This document shows positions 1 through 8,129 of a stretch of DNA of 41,155 nucleotides, piece after piece (positions within the stretch are counted from its first letter, which is position 1; every line of letters starts with the position of its first letter). A program made the translations under genes and the position numbers. Origin of the DNA: an uncultured Campylobacter sp. (GTDB taxonomy: Bacteria; Campylobacterota; Campylobacteria; Campylobacterales; Campylobacteraceae); NCBI GenBank assembly GCA_900772495.1, contig CAAHEJ010000011.1, forward strand, positions 1-41,155, given 5' to 3'. Below the pieces are notes generated by a model. That model saw only the letters and a program-made list of their open reading frames with translations. It was not told where the DNA came from and ran no database searches.

Positions 1-883
1 CCCTTATGTCAAGGGGCGAACCCGCCTCGCGTGAAATGGCTAACATATGCAAAATCGTATTTGAGCTACCCCCCATAGCCATATCAAGCACCATTGCGTT
101 GTTAATCGCGACTTTGTTTATAATGTTGCGGATTTTAAATTTTTCGCTTTTTTCACTATCAAGCGCGATTTCACAAATGCGCCTTGCAGCTTGCCTAAGC
201 AGCTTTTCACGCTCATCACTCAAAGCCAAAGCCGTGCCGTTGCCACTTAAAGCGATACCTAACGCCTCGCAAAGTGAATTCATCGAGTTTGCCGTGAAAA
301 GTCCAGAGCAAGAACCCCCACTAGGACAGGCTTTGCACTCTATGTCTTTTAGCTCGTTTTCATCGATTTTTTTAACCTCGAACGCTCCAACCGCTTCAAA
401 AACGCTATTTAAAGTGAGTTTTTCGCCCTTTGCGCTGAAACCAGCTCTCATAGGACCGCCGCTTACAAAGATAGTTGGCACATTGACACGAAGCGCGCCC
501 ATAAGCATACCCGGTGTGATTTTGTCGCAGTTTGGGATACAAATGAGCGCGTCAAGGGAGTGAGCGTTCATCACGGTTTCAACTGAATTTGCGATGATTT
601 CACGGCTTGGCAGGGAGTAGAGCATACCGCTATGCCCCATAGCTATGCCATCATCAACGCCTATGGTGTTGAATTCAAAAGGCACACAGCCGTTTTTGCG
701 GATTTCGTCCTTGATGATTTTGGCGTATTCATTCAAATAAAAATGCCCGGGGATTATGTCTATGTAGGAATTTGCCACGCCTATAAAGGGCTTTTCAAAG
801 TCCTCATCTTTAAGCCCGCAAGCACGCAACAAAGAGCGGTTTGGAGCTTTTAAATAGCCTTTTTTTATGGTATCACTTCTCAT
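1..883 (-). CDS. ilvD: Dihydroxy-acid dehydratase, 3' end outside window
   Basis: This gene encodes the Fe-S enzyme that dehydrates 2,3-dihydroxy-3-methylbutanoate (and -pentanoate) to the 2-keto acids of the valine and isoleucine pathway. The visible N-terminal 294 residues begin MRSDTIKKGYLKAPNRSLL and contain the cluster-binding motif NCDKITPGM, the block ACPSGGSCSGLFTANSMNSL and MAMGGSSNT, all diagnostic of the IlvD/Edd family. The ATG at 881-883 lies 7 bases behind AAAGGA. The reading frame stays open to the window edge, so about half of a normal IlvD (roughly 560 residues) is missing only because the window ends. It follows lptG on the same strand after 71 bases that hold a short hairpin, so it may have its own promoter. 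The identification is secure. Confidence 0.96.
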   Translation of the reverse strand, partial: MRSDTIKKGYLKAPNRSLLRACGLKDEDFEKPFIGVANSYIDIIPGHFYLNEYAKIIKDEIRKNGCVPFEFNTIGVDDGIAMGHSGMLYSLPSREIIANSVETVMNAHSLDALICIPNCDKITPGMLMGALRVNVPTIFVSGGPMRAGFSAKGEKLTLNSVFEAVGAFEVKKIDENELKDIECKACPSGGSCSGLFTANSMNSLCEALGIALSGNGTALALSDEREKLLRQAARRICEIALDSEKSEKFKIRNIINKVAINNAMVLDMAMGGSSNTILHMLAISREAGSPLDIR

Positions 884-918
884 TTTTTATCCTTTTTTGC
901 GCCTTGCCGTTTTCACAG

Positions 919-936
919 AAAACGCATTTTATGCGT
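919..936 (-). terminator. Possible hairpin terminator after lptG
   Basis: Read on the minus strand, ACGCAT-AAA-ATGCGT forms a 6-bp stem with a 3-base loop followed by TTTT. It lies 18 bases after the lptG stop codon and before ilvD. The stem is short, so this is either a weak intrinsic terminator or a hairpin in the ilvD leader. No leader peptide rich in branched-chain residues was seen. Confidence 0.4.
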
Positions 937-954
937 GAATTTTAGCATTTAAAT

Positions 955-2031
955 TCAAATCGTTTGTGTTTTTCTGTAAAAAAGCAACAAACTTACAAAA
1001 ATGAGCGCAAAAATAGGTGCGATAATGCCGAGTTCAGGGCTAAAAAGTCCATTTTGCGTGAGTTTTGCCGAAAGATAAAGCAGTCCCCAAAAGCTAAGCG
1101 CACAGAGAAAAAGGACAAAGCTCAAAAAGGCAAGATTAAAAAAACGCCCTATGCTTGGGAAAAACACAAACAAAATGAGAGACAAAAAAGGCGCAAAAAA
1201 GGGCGTGAAAAGTAGGCTATAAAGCTGCGTGCGAATGGGCGTGGTATTGACATTTTCCTTGCCAAAGGCAAAAAGGCTCAAAAGCGCATCGGCTATGGAG
1301 TAGCTGCTTTGATTTGCCACGCTTTCGATGATACGAGGCTTAAAGCCTTTGAGCGCGCTTTCATTTTCAAGCTCTTGCACGCCAAGTCCTTGCCCAAAAA
1401 GCTCTAAATTCTGCGGGATTTTGATACTCTCCCCGCTTTCTAAAATCCACTCATTGTCCTTAAAAGCGGCACTTTTGACATTAAAAAGCTCTTTGAGTGT
1501 GTGGTTTTGAATTTTAAAAATTTTCATCGACTCCACCTTTTCGTCAAGGCTTTCAAGCCTTTGAATGTAGATGAATTTATCATCGTATTTTAAGAAAATG
1601 TCCTTGCTCTGCCCTGAAATGCCAGCATTTCGCAAAATGGAGGTTTGATAATCCTCAGCATAAGCAAAGGGCGTGAAATTCAGCCCCACAAACAACACGC
1701 AAAAAAAGAGCGACCAAAAAAAAGGATAAGCGATGACTTGCTTTTTGCTAAGCCCAAGAGCGTAAAAGCTCACTAGTTCGTTGCTTCGCACCATATTTGC
1801 AAGGCAAAGCACCAGCGCAAAGACAAGCGAGAGTGGCAAGACATAGCTCACCGCCATACAAGCAAGAAACAGCACATAAAGCAAGATGAGATTTGCCGAA
1901 TTTGGCAAGTCTTTGAAGTTGATGAGTAAATCCACGCCCACAAAAAAGCCAACCAGCGCAAAAAAAATGATGAAAAAGCTCTTTAAATAAATAGCTGAGA
2001 TGAAACGAAAAAAGACGGAGTTAAAATTCAT
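955..2031 (-). CDS. lptG: LptF/LptG (YjgP/YjgQ) family LPS export permease
   Basis: The 358-residue inner-membrane protein belongs to the LptF/LptG family, the transmembrane half of the LptB2FG transporter that extracts lipopolysaccharide (LOS in Campylobacter) from the inner membrane. The N-terminus MNFNSVFFRFISAIYLKSFF and the first hydrophobic segments (about 12-35 and 45-80) are typical, and FALVLCLANMVRSNELVSFYALGLS is the family's conserved cytoplasmic coupling region. A soluble periplasmic domain (about 120-260) follows, then three C-terminal membrane segments. The ATG at 2031 has no good ribosome site of its own; its first bases overlap the stop of a 29-codon ORF (ATGA). The frame is open further upstream but has no start codon there. 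It lies downstream of rplY and pth, as in C. jejuni. Choosing LptG over LptF is less certain than the family. Confidence 0.85.
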   Translation of the reverse strand: MNFNSVFFRFISAIYLKSFFIIFFALVGFFVGVDLLINFKDLPNSANLILLYVLFLACMAVSYVLPLSLVFALVLCLANMVRSNELVSFYALGLSKKQVIAYPFFWSLFFCVLFVGLNFTPFAYAEDYQTSILRNAGISGQSKDIFLKYDDKFIYIQRLESLDEKVESMKIFKIQNHTLKELFNVKSAAFKDNEWILESGESIKIPQNLELFGQGLGVQELENESALKGFKPRIIESVANQSSYSIADALLSLFAFGKENVNTTPIRTQLYSLLFTPFFAPFLSLILFVFFPSIGRFFNLAFLSFVLFLCALSFWGLLYLSAKLTQNGLFSPELGIIAPIFALIFVSLLLFYRKTQTI

Positions 2032-2117
2032 CGCGCACTTGCCTTGTGTAAAGAGCTTAAAAGGGCTTGAATTTGGGTGTTTTGCGGTATCAAACCTTGC
2101 GTAAGTCTTGTTTTCAT
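2028..2117 (-). CDS. Possible 29-residue leader ORF coupled to lptG
   Basis: Between pth and lptG a 29-codon frame begins at ATG 2117, 8 bases behind AAAGG, and ends in TGA that overlaps the lptG ATG as ATGA. The product starts MKTRLTQGLIPQNTQIQALL and ends SSLHKASAR, with no recognisable domain. The pth stop, the ribosome site and this start lie within 16 bases of each other. The lptG start itself lacks a well-placed Shine-Dalgarno, so translating this frame would deliver ribosomes to lptG. It could also be chance: the ORF is short and only conservation could prove it. Confidence 0.4.
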   Translation of the reverse strand: MKTRLTQGLIPQNTQIQALLSSLHKASAR

Positions 2118-2129
2118 TGTGTTTTGCCT

Positions 2130-2693
2130 TTACTGTGAGCTTTCTTGTGTCTTTGCTTTTAGATTAAAAGCGCTTGCCACTTGCGTTATATCTTGCCCCT
2201 TTAAAAGTGCCAAAAGTCCAGCCTTTGCTTGCTCTAAAACAGGCGTAAGGCTTGCAAACTCATCGGTGCTAAATTTGCCAAGCACAAAAGACAGCACAGG
2301 CTCTTTTTTGCCGATACCTACGCGCACGCGTTCATACTCAGCCCCGCAAAGTGCGTCTATGCTTTTAAGTCCGTTGTGTCCGCCGTTGCCACCGCCCATT
2401 TTAAAACGCAACACGCCTAAATTTAAGTCTATGTCATCGTGGATAACGATGAGCCTGTCGCATTTGAAATAATTTCGCACAGCCAAAACGCTCTCACCAG
2501 ATGAATTCATAAAGGTTGATGGCTTTAAAAACAAGCCCAGCTCGCTTTTGTAAAGGCTTCCCTTAAAGCTAGGCTTAGAAATATCGCTATGGGGCAAGTC
2601 TTGCAAAAGCAAATCCACCAGCATAAAGCCTGCATTGTGGCGGGTGAGTTCATACTCACGCCCCACATTGCCAAGCCCTACTACAAGTGTCAT
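2130..2693 (-). CDS. pth: Peptidyl-tRNA hydrolase
   Basis: The 187-residue cytoplasmic enzyme releases peptides from peptidyl-tRNA that has dropped off the ribosome. The family signature is complete: MTLVVGLGNVGREYELTRHN contains the N-terminal strand and the catalytic His in TRHNAGF. FLKPSTFMNSSGESV, the metal-like HDDIDL stretch and GGGNGGHNGLKSI are the conserved substrate-binding loops. Length is normal for bacterial Pth. Its ATG overlaps the rplY stop codon (ATGA), so the two are translationally coupled. The rplY-pth pairing is common across bacteria and links two ribosome-related functions. Confidence 0.97.
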   Translation of the reverse strand: MTLVVGLGNVGREYELTRHNAGFMLVDLLLQDLPHSDISKPSFKGSLYKSELGLFLKPSTFMNSSGESVLAVRNYFKCDRLIVIHDDIDLNLGVLRFKMGGGNGGHNGLKSIDALCGAEYERVRVGIGKKEPVLSFVLGKFSTDEFASLTPVLEQAKAGLLALLKGQDITQVASAFNLKAKTQESSQ

Positions 2694-3226
2694 CGTGCCT
2701 TTTCTACGCCCACGACAGCGACTCTGTCAGCTTCTAAAATGCTAACCCCTTGCGGCACGGCTATATCACGCACCATAAGCGCATCGCCTACATCGAGCTT
2801 GCTGACATCAAGTTCAAAGAAATTTGGTAGATTTTCAGGCGTGCATTTGACTTTAAGACGGCGTTTGCTTTGGATTAAAACGCCTTTGTTTTTCACGCCC
2901 ACAGCCGAGCCACTCACCTTGATAGGCACCATAAATTTGGTGGCAACGCCCTTTTGAGCGACTTTTAAATCCACATGCTTCAAATCGCTCGTTACGGAGT
3001 CTTTTTGATAATCCACAACCACTACGCTGTGGGTTTTGCCGCCCACTTTGACATCAAAGATAAGCCCACTTTTTTTGCGCACTTCTTTGATGAAATCATT
3101 GACTTTAAAAGCCGCGTTGATGTTTTCTAACCCCTTGCCGTAAATGTTGGCGATTAGATAACCATCTCTTTTCAAGGCTTTTGCCGCCTTGTGTCCGATA
3201 CTCTCTCTAACTATGCCTTCGAGCAT
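2690..3226 (-). CDS. rplY: 50S ribosomal protein L25/Ctc
   Basis: The 178-residue protein is the long (Ctc-like) form of L25, which binds 5S rRNA in the large subunit through its N-terminal domain and carries a C-terminal TL5-type domain. The start was set at ATG 3226 (MLEGIVRESIGHKAAKALKR) because it follows AAAGGACGAAAA and matches the family N-terminus. The frame extends 16 codons further upstream, but those residues are not L25-like and overlap the promoter. Motifs include GYLIANIYGKG and, near the end, LDVGDALMVRDI and GVSILEADRVAVVG. It is first in the rplY-pth-lptG unit. Confidence 0.95.
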   Translation of the reverse strand: MLEGIVRESIGHKAAKALKRDGYLIANIYGKGLENINAAFKVNDFIKEVRKKSGLIFDVKVGGKTHSVVVVDYQKDSVTSDLKHVDLKVAQKGVATKFMVPIKVSGSAVGVKNKGVLIQSKRRLKVKCTPENLPNFFELDVSKLDVGDALMVRDIAVPQGVSILEADRVAVVGVEKAR

Positions 3227-3273
3227 TTTTCGTCCTTTGTGTAGAATTTGCTTTGTCTTTAAACAAAAGGGCA

Positions 3274-3279
3274 ATTATA
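3274..3279 (-). promoter_or_regulatory. Probable sigma70 -10 box for rplY operon
   Basis: A perfect TATAAT on the minus strand lies 48 bases upstream of the rplY ATG, preceded by AT-rich sequence as usual for Campylobacter sigma70 promoters, which often lack a clear -35. The rest of the 3227-3472 gap toward tal holds no convincing gene. Confidence 0.5.
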
Positions 3280-3472
3280 ATGAATTTTTGCTTAAAATTT
3301 GCTAAATTTAAGCAAATTTTATATTTATTTGAAATCATCGGGTTTAAGTCCATATCTAAAAGGCGTTTGTTTCATCATCTTGTGATTATCGCAACCCTTT
3401 TAACCTATGGCTTGCTCAATTTTATGATAGCCTTGCAAAGATAAAGTCAAATTTTATCGCAAAAGCGCAAAT

Positions 3473-4534
3473 TCACACTGCGCTTAAAATTTCCTCAAAG
3501 GCTATGCAAAACTGCTTTAAGCCATCATCAAGCAAAAACTCACAAGCCTTTTCAAGCTCATCAGCTCTTAAATTTTTGTTAAGTTTAGCGTAAATTTCGC
3601 TTTGGCTTAAAGGGGTTTTAAATTTCACATTGCACGGCGAATTTAAAGGGGTTTTGGCTAAATTTGTGCTGTTTTTTGCGCTTGCAAGTGAGCTATTTTT
3701 ACAAAGCGTTTTGCCCTTAAAAGCGCGCAAAGCGTCCATAGGCACGGTGTTTATGCACTCATCAAAGAAAAGCTCTTTTATGTAAAAATCCTTTGGCAAG
3801 TCATCTCCCTTTACGCCCGTGCTGGCAAAAAGCGTGCGAATGCGTGGCTCATTTTGCGCGTGGATATACTCATAACAAAGGCTAGCGTTTAAAACCCCAA
3901 GCTCGTTTTTATCAACCACGCGCGCGTTTAAAAGCCTGTCAAAGCGGCTTACAAAGACGCTGATAACACCTTGTGGTTCGTTTAAATTTCTGCTTTTAAG
4001 CGCGTTTGCGTTTTTGGCGCGAAACTTTTTAAGCCCTAAATTTAGGGCATTAAAGCAGTCTTTTGCCTGCTGTAAAGAAAAAATCAAAGTCGCATTCACG
4101 CTTATGCCCTCGCTCATAAGCTCGCTCATCACCTCATAACTTTGCGCTGTGGCTGGGATTTTCATCATCACATTTTCTTTGCTTATCGCGCTAAAAAGTC
4201 GCTTTGCCTCGCCCAAGCTCAAAGCCGCATTGTCGTGTAGTCTCGGGTCGATTTCAAGGCTCACAAAGCCGTCATTTTTTTGATGAAAATTCAAAGCAAG
4301 CTTGTCCGCTGCCTTTTGTATGTCTAAAATCGCTAAATTTTCGTAAATCGCCTTTGGCTTTTGCCCTTTAAATTTAGCAAGTTGCGCCTTGTAAGCTGGG
4401 GAGTTTAAAATCGCTTGTTTGAAAATGGCTGGGTTTGAAGTCGCCCCATTTATCTTGCCACTGCTTATCAGCTCCACAAATTCAGTGTCTAAAAAGTGAT
4501 TTTCCACAAAATCACACCACAAAGAAAAGCTCAT
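3473..4534 (-). CDS. tal: Transaldolase
   Basis: The 353-residue enzyme of the non-oxidative pentose phosphate pathway moves a dihydroxyacetone unit between sugar phosphates through a Schiff base. The catalytic Lys lies in VMMKIPAT; GATSNPAIFKQAI and SVNATLIFSLQQ are family motifs, and the protein starts MSFSLWCDFVENHFLDTEFV. The ATG at 4534 follows AGGACTTTCA and overlaps the serB stop (ATGA), so it was chosen over the earlier in-frame start. Between MDALRAFKGKTLCKN and AKLNKNLRADELEKA there is a Ser/Asn/Lys/Thr-rich stretch that looks inserted. It makes the protein longer than the roughly 325 residues I recall for C. jejuni, and its DNA is rich in AAATTT. It is the last gene of the run from lpxB, as in C. 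jejuni. Confidence 0.95.
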   Translation of the reverse strand: MSFSLWCDFVENHFLDTEFVELISSGKINGATSNPAIFKQAILNSPAYKAQLAKFKGQKPKAIYENLAILDIQKAADKLALNFHQKNDGFVSLEIDPRLHDNAALSLGEAKRLFSAISKENVMMKIPATAQSYEVMSELMSEGISVNATLIFSLQQAKDCFNALNLGLKKFRAKNANALKSRNLNEPQGVISVFVSRFDRLLNARVVDKNELGVLNASLCYEYIHAQNEPRIRTLFASTGVKGDDLPKDFYIKELFFDECINTVPMDALRAFKGKTLCKNSSLASAKNSTNLAKTPLNSPCNVKFKTPLSQSEIYAKLNKNLRADELEKACEFLLDDGLKQFCIAFEEILSAV

Positions 4535-5202
4535 TGAAAGTCCTTTATAAGAAGTTTTAAATTTTTTTGCTCCACGCACAAATCAGCGTGCGCTTTAAGC
4601 ACAGGTTTAGCGCAAAAGGCGATTTTAAGCCCGCTTTCTTTAAACATAGCCAAATCATTTGCCCCGTCTCCAACGCAAGCTACTTCGCTTTGAGCTAAAT
4701 TTAAAAAGCGTTTCAAGCGCGCAAGCATAACGCCTTTGGAGTTGCTAAACATCATCTCTCCGCCCACAAGCCCCGTGAGCGTGCCGTTTCTAGCGTGCAA
4801 AAAATTCGCAAAGCCCAAGTCAAATTCAAGCACCTTTTGCGCCTCGTCAATGCCCTCGTGAAAGCCGCCACTAAAAACGACAACAAGAATTTTTTTGGAT
4901 TTTAAATGCTCGATGAGTTCTTTCGCGCCTTGCATTAGGGGCAAATTCGCGCAAATTTCATCAACTAGCGAACAGGGCATTCCTTTCAGCAAAGCCACTC
5001 TTTGGGTTAAGCTTTCAAAAAAGTCAAGCTCGCCGTTCATCGCTTTGTGCGTTATCTCTTTAACTTTATCCCCCACGCCATAAGCGTTTGCGAGTATGTC
5101 TATGGTCTCGCCGTCCATCAGCGTGGAGTCAAAGTCAAAGGCACAAAGTTTAATTTTGGACAAATCTTTTTGGGCGATTTGTAAAATCTCACTCAAAGTC
5201 AT
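4531..5202 (-). CDS. serB: Phosphoserine phosphatase
   Basis: This 223-residue HAD-superfamily phosphatase performs the last step of serine synthesis, hydrolysing phosphoserine. The nucleophile and acid are in DFDSTLMDGET, motif II is VVFSGGFHEGID, and the Mg-binding motif III/IV is VACVGDGANDLAMF. It has no N-terminal ACT domain, so it is the short form. The ATG at 5202 lies 10 bases past the cheW stop and has no obvious Shine-Dalgarno, so it may rely on ribosomes finishing cheW. An alternative start just before the DFDST motif cannot be excluded. The downstream tal overlaps it by 4 bases. Confidence 0.95.
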   Translation of the reverse strand: MTLSEILQIAQKDLSKIKLCAFDFDSTLMDGETIDILANAYGVGDKVKEITHKAMNGELDFFESLTQRVALLKGMPCSLVDEICANLPLMQGAKELIEHLKSKKILVVVFSGGFHEGIDEAQKVLEFDLGFANFLHARNGTLTGLVGGEMMFSNSKGVMLARLKRFLNLAQSEVACVGDGANDLAMFKESGLKIAFCAKPVLKAHADLCVEQKNLKLLIKDFQ

Positions 5203-5212
5203 AGCAAATTCG

Positions 5213-5734
5213 CTAAAATCGGCGTTTAAGCAAGGCTTGGGCTTTGAGTATGGTTAAGATACTATCATCTCTTTTGCCTATGCCGTCTATCATTCCGTTG
5301 CGACTATCCAAAGTTTGCGGCGGTGGGTCGATTTTAGAATGTGGCATTTTAATCGCCTCAGTGAGCTTGTCGATGACAAAGCCCGCTTCGCCTACTATGC
5401 TGGTGCTGTTTTCGCTGCGGAGTATGATATAACGCGTGTGCGGTGTCATCTCACAATGCCCGAGATTAAAAAGCCGCGCTAAATCAATAAGCGGCATAAC
5501 ATTACCCCGCATATTAAACACGCCCAAAACATACTCAGGCACGCTTGGCACGCGCGTGAATTCTATGGGCTTGATTATCTCTTGTATGTTGAGAATGGGG
5601 ATAGCGTATTCCTCATCGCCGATATAAAAGCCGATGAGTTGGACTATGTCGCTTTCTATCTGCTCGAAAGGCTTGGCGAGCTGGTTTTGCTGGCTGTGTT
5701 GCTTTTGCAAGACTTGCTGTAATTGTTCGCTCAT
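5213..5734 (-). CDS. cheW: Chemotaxis coupling protein CheW
   Basis: The 173-residue adaptor links methyl-accepting chemoreceptors to the kinase CheA. Residues about 30-165 form one CheW domain: QLIGFYIGDEEYAIPILNIQ, EIIKPIEFTRVPSVPEYVLG, VFNMRGNVMPLIDLARLF and VDKL near the end are the conserved strands. The first 25 residues are Gln-rich (EQLQQVLQKQHSQQNQ) and probably flexible. The ATG is preceded by TAGGATAAAACA and starts 4 bases after the cheA stop, so cheA and cheW are co-translated. The order cheV-cheA-cheW is the standard Campylobacter arrangement. Confidence 0.97.
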   Translation of the reverse strand: MSEQLQQVLQKQHSQQNQLAKPFEQIESDIVQLIGFYIGDEEYAIPILNIQEIIKPIEFTRVPSVPEYVLGVFNMRGNVMPLIDLARLFNLGHCEMTPHTRYIILRSENSTSIVGEAGFVIDKLTEAIKMPHSKIDPPPQTLDSRNGMIDGIGKRDDSILTILKAQALLKRRF

Positions 5735-5738
5735 TGTT

Positions 5739-8120
5739 TTATCCTAATTTTAAATTTTTTCGCACGACATTTTCCAAATACTCGGGCGAATAAGGCTTAG
5801 TGATATACTCTGTCATTCCTACCTCCACGCCGCGAAGCCTGTCGGTTTTGCTCGTGCGCGAAGTAACGGCGATGAGCGGCAAATTTCGGTATTTGGAGTA
5901 TTTGCGAATTTCGCCTGCAAGCGTGTAGCCGTCCATTTTAGGCATTTCTATATCGATAAGCATAGCGTCTATGTCCTTGTCTTTTGTTTTGAGTAAATCC
6001 AAAGCCTCCACGCCGTTTGTCGCCTCAAACACACTGACACCTAATGGCTCTAACGCCTTTTGCATAAGGGTTCTGTCCATTTTAGAATCATCTACGATTA
6101 AGACATTATAATCACTTGGCTTTTCTTTTGCTTTTTTGGCTTCTGATTCGATTTGTGCTTTAATGTCGGTTTTGATTTGCCTAGCTAAGTTCATCATCGA
6201 GCTTACATCAACGATGAGCGTAACCCTACCATCGCCGCGTATGGTAGCCCCTGCGATACCGGGGATATTTTGCAAATAATCGCCCATTGATTTGATGACG
6301 ATTTCTTCTTGTCCGACAAGGGTGTCGATGATGACGCCAAGCTTTGCCTCAGCCACGCCGATGATGACGACATAGGCTTGCGAGTCGCTTTCAAAGACTT
6401 GCTTGACATTGAAAACATCGGCAAGGCGGACAAGTGAGATAACCTCATCACGCAAGCGAAGGACATTTTTGCCCTCTATCGTATAAATGCTTTCTATCGG
6501 CACGCGGATAGTCTCCATAACGCTAGCAAGCGGTATAGCATAATACTCTTCTTGCGCACCCACAAGTAAGGACTGCATAATCGCTAGGGTGAGTGGAATT
6601 TTGAGCTTAAACACACTGCCCTTGCCCGGCTCGCTGTCTATTTCTATGATACCATTGAGTTTTTCAATGTTGGTTTTTACCACATCCATTCCCACGCCGC
6701 GCCCGCTCACGCTTGTTACTTTTTGAGCGGTAGAAAAGCCCGGCTTAAAGATAAGCGCAAAGGCTTCTTTGTCGCTCATTTGGTCCGCTTCTTTTTCGGT
6801 GATGAGATTTTTTTCTATGCACTTTACTTTGAGCATATCAGGGTCCATTCCCTTGCCATCATCGGCGATTTCGATGATGATATGGTTGCCCTCGTTGTAG
6901 GCTTTAAGCTGGACGACACCCTTTTCGCTCTTGCCCGCTGCTACTCTTGCGGCTGGGTCTTCAACGCCGTGGTCGCAAGAATTTCGTATCATATGCATAA
7001 TCGGGTCGCCGATTTCTTCGATGATGGATTTGTCAAGCTCGGTTTCTTCGCCGCTGATTTCAAGCTCGATTTGCTTGCCTAGCTCACGGCTCAAATCCCG
7101 CACAATGCGCGGAAATTTACTGAACACCTTTGAAACAGGCTGCATTCTCGTTTTCATCACGGCTAGCTGAATGTCTGTGGTGATGATGCTCAGTGAATTC
7201 GCCACTTGATTGAGCTTGTCTAAAAACTGCTCGCCATCGTAGCGTTCTTGCAACTCATCATAAATCGTCAGCAAGCGGTTTTTGCTGAGAACTAGCTCGC
7301 CCGATAAATTCATCAGCTGGTCAAGGCGCTTAACCTCCACGCGTATGGTTTGCTCCATAGCCGCTGGGCTGTTTGCTCCTCCTGCTGCTGGCACTTTTTT
7401 GGCTGCTGGCGGCGGTGTGGCGGGTTTTGGCGCTGGCTTTGGTGCGGGGCTTGGGGCTGGGGCTGGATTTTGCGCTTTTTGCGCTCTTCTTGCTGTGTCC
7501 TCAGCCTTGCGGATTTTAAGCAAGCGTTCTATCTCTGCTTCTACCTCAGCATCGCTTAAAGAATTCACATCAATTTCTGGTTGATTTGCCATAGACGGGG
7601 CAGCTTGCTCGGCGGGTGCGGCTGGCGCAGCTTGGGCTGGTGCTGGCTCGCTTGGCGTGCTTTGCTCTGGGGCGGCAGCTTGTGGCGCGCTTTGTTCTGG
7701 CGTGGGCGATACAGAATTTTGCACCGCTGTGCCATCAGCCACAGCCGCAAGCCTTGCGCAAATAGGCTCTATATCCATACCGATAGCCGTGTCGTTGCCG
7801 TTGTCTCTTATGCAGTTTAAGAGCGTTTTCATTTTATCGACTGATTCAAGCACCACATCCATAATGTCTGGCGTGATTTGAAGTTCGCCGTGGCGGGCTT
7901 TGTTAAGCACATCTTCCATTTTGTGAGTGAGCTTTGTCAAAACATCGAAATTCAAAAAGCTCGAACTGCCTTTTACCGTGTGTGCCACGCGGAAAATGCT
8001 GTTTAAAAGCTCCAAATCATCGGGTCTTGTTTCAAGCTCTATCAAGTCGTGGTCGATTTGCTCGATAAGCTCAAAAGCTTCAACCAAAAAATCTTCAAGT
8101 ATTTCTTGCATATCGTCCAT
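5739..8120 (-). CDS. cheA: Chemotaxis histidine kinase CheA with C-terminal receiver
   Basis: The 793-residue hybrid kinase (CheAY type) phosphorylates CheY to control flagellar rotation. The HPt domain (1-110) has the phosphorylated His47 in FRVAHTVKGSSSFL. A Pro/Ala/Gln-rich linker (about 140-255) follows, with no recognisable P2 domain. The dimerisation helices (about 260-325) contain MNLSGELVLSKNRLL. The ATPase domain shows the N box IRNSCDHGVED, the G1 box DDGKGMD and GRGVGMDVVKTNIEKLNG. A CheW-like P5 domain comes next, and residues about 665-793 form a receiver with NVLIVDDSKMDRT, the acceptor Asp in MLIDIEMPKMDGY, and AVTSR and KPYSPEYL. A fused receiver is normal in Campylobacter and is thought to act as a phosphate sink. 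AGGAG precedes the ATG. Confidence 0.98.
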   Translation of the reverse strand: MDDMQEILEDFLVEAFELIEQIDHDLIELETRPDDLELLNSIFRVAHTVKGSSSFLNFDVLTKLTHKMEDVLNKARHGELQITPDIMDVVLESVDKMKTLLNCIRDNGNDTAIGMDIEPICARLAAVADGTAVQNSVSPTPEQSAPQAAAPEQSTPSEPAPAQAAPAAPAEQAAPSMANQPEIDVNSLSDAEVEAEIERLLKIRKAEDTARRAQKAQNPAPAPSPAPKPAPKPATPPPAAKKVPAAGGANSPAAMEQTIRVEVKRLDQLMNLSGELVLSKNRLLTIYDELQERYDGEQFLDKLNQVANSLSIITTDIQLAVMKTRMQPVSKVFSKFPRIVRDLSRELGKQIELEISGEETELDKSIIEEIGDPIMHMIRNSCDHGVEDPAARVAAGKSEKGVVQLKAYNEGNHIIIEIADDGKGMDPDMLKVKCIEKNLITEKEADQMSDKEAFALIFKPGFSTAQKVTSVSGRGVGMDVVKTNIEKLNGIIEIDSEPGKGSVFKLKIPLTLAIMQSLLVGAQEEYYAIPLASVMETIRVPIESIYTIEGKNVLRLRDEVISLVRLADVFNVKQVFESDSQAYVVIIGVAEAKLGVIIDTLVGQEEIVIKSMGDYLQNIPGIAGATIRGDGRVTLIVDVSSMMNLARQIKTDIKAQIESEAKKAKEKPSDYNVLIVDDSKMDRTLMQKALEPLGVSVFEATNGVEALDLLKTKDKDIDAMLIDIEMPKMDGYTLAGEIRKYSKYRNLPLIAVTSRTSKTDRLRGVEVGMTEYITKPYSPEYLENVVRKNLKLG

Positions 8121-8129
8121 TTTTCACTC

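Noticed and set aside
3253..3444. 63-codon plus-strand frame between rplY and tal with a hydrophobic C-terminus
   Set aside because: It overlaps the rplY promoter, has no ribosome site and is AT-rich chance sequence; I could not support it as a gene.
7282..7584. 100-codon Gly/Ala-rich frame opposite the cheA linker
   Set aside because: It is a shadow of the Pro/Ala-rich codons of cheA on the other strand.
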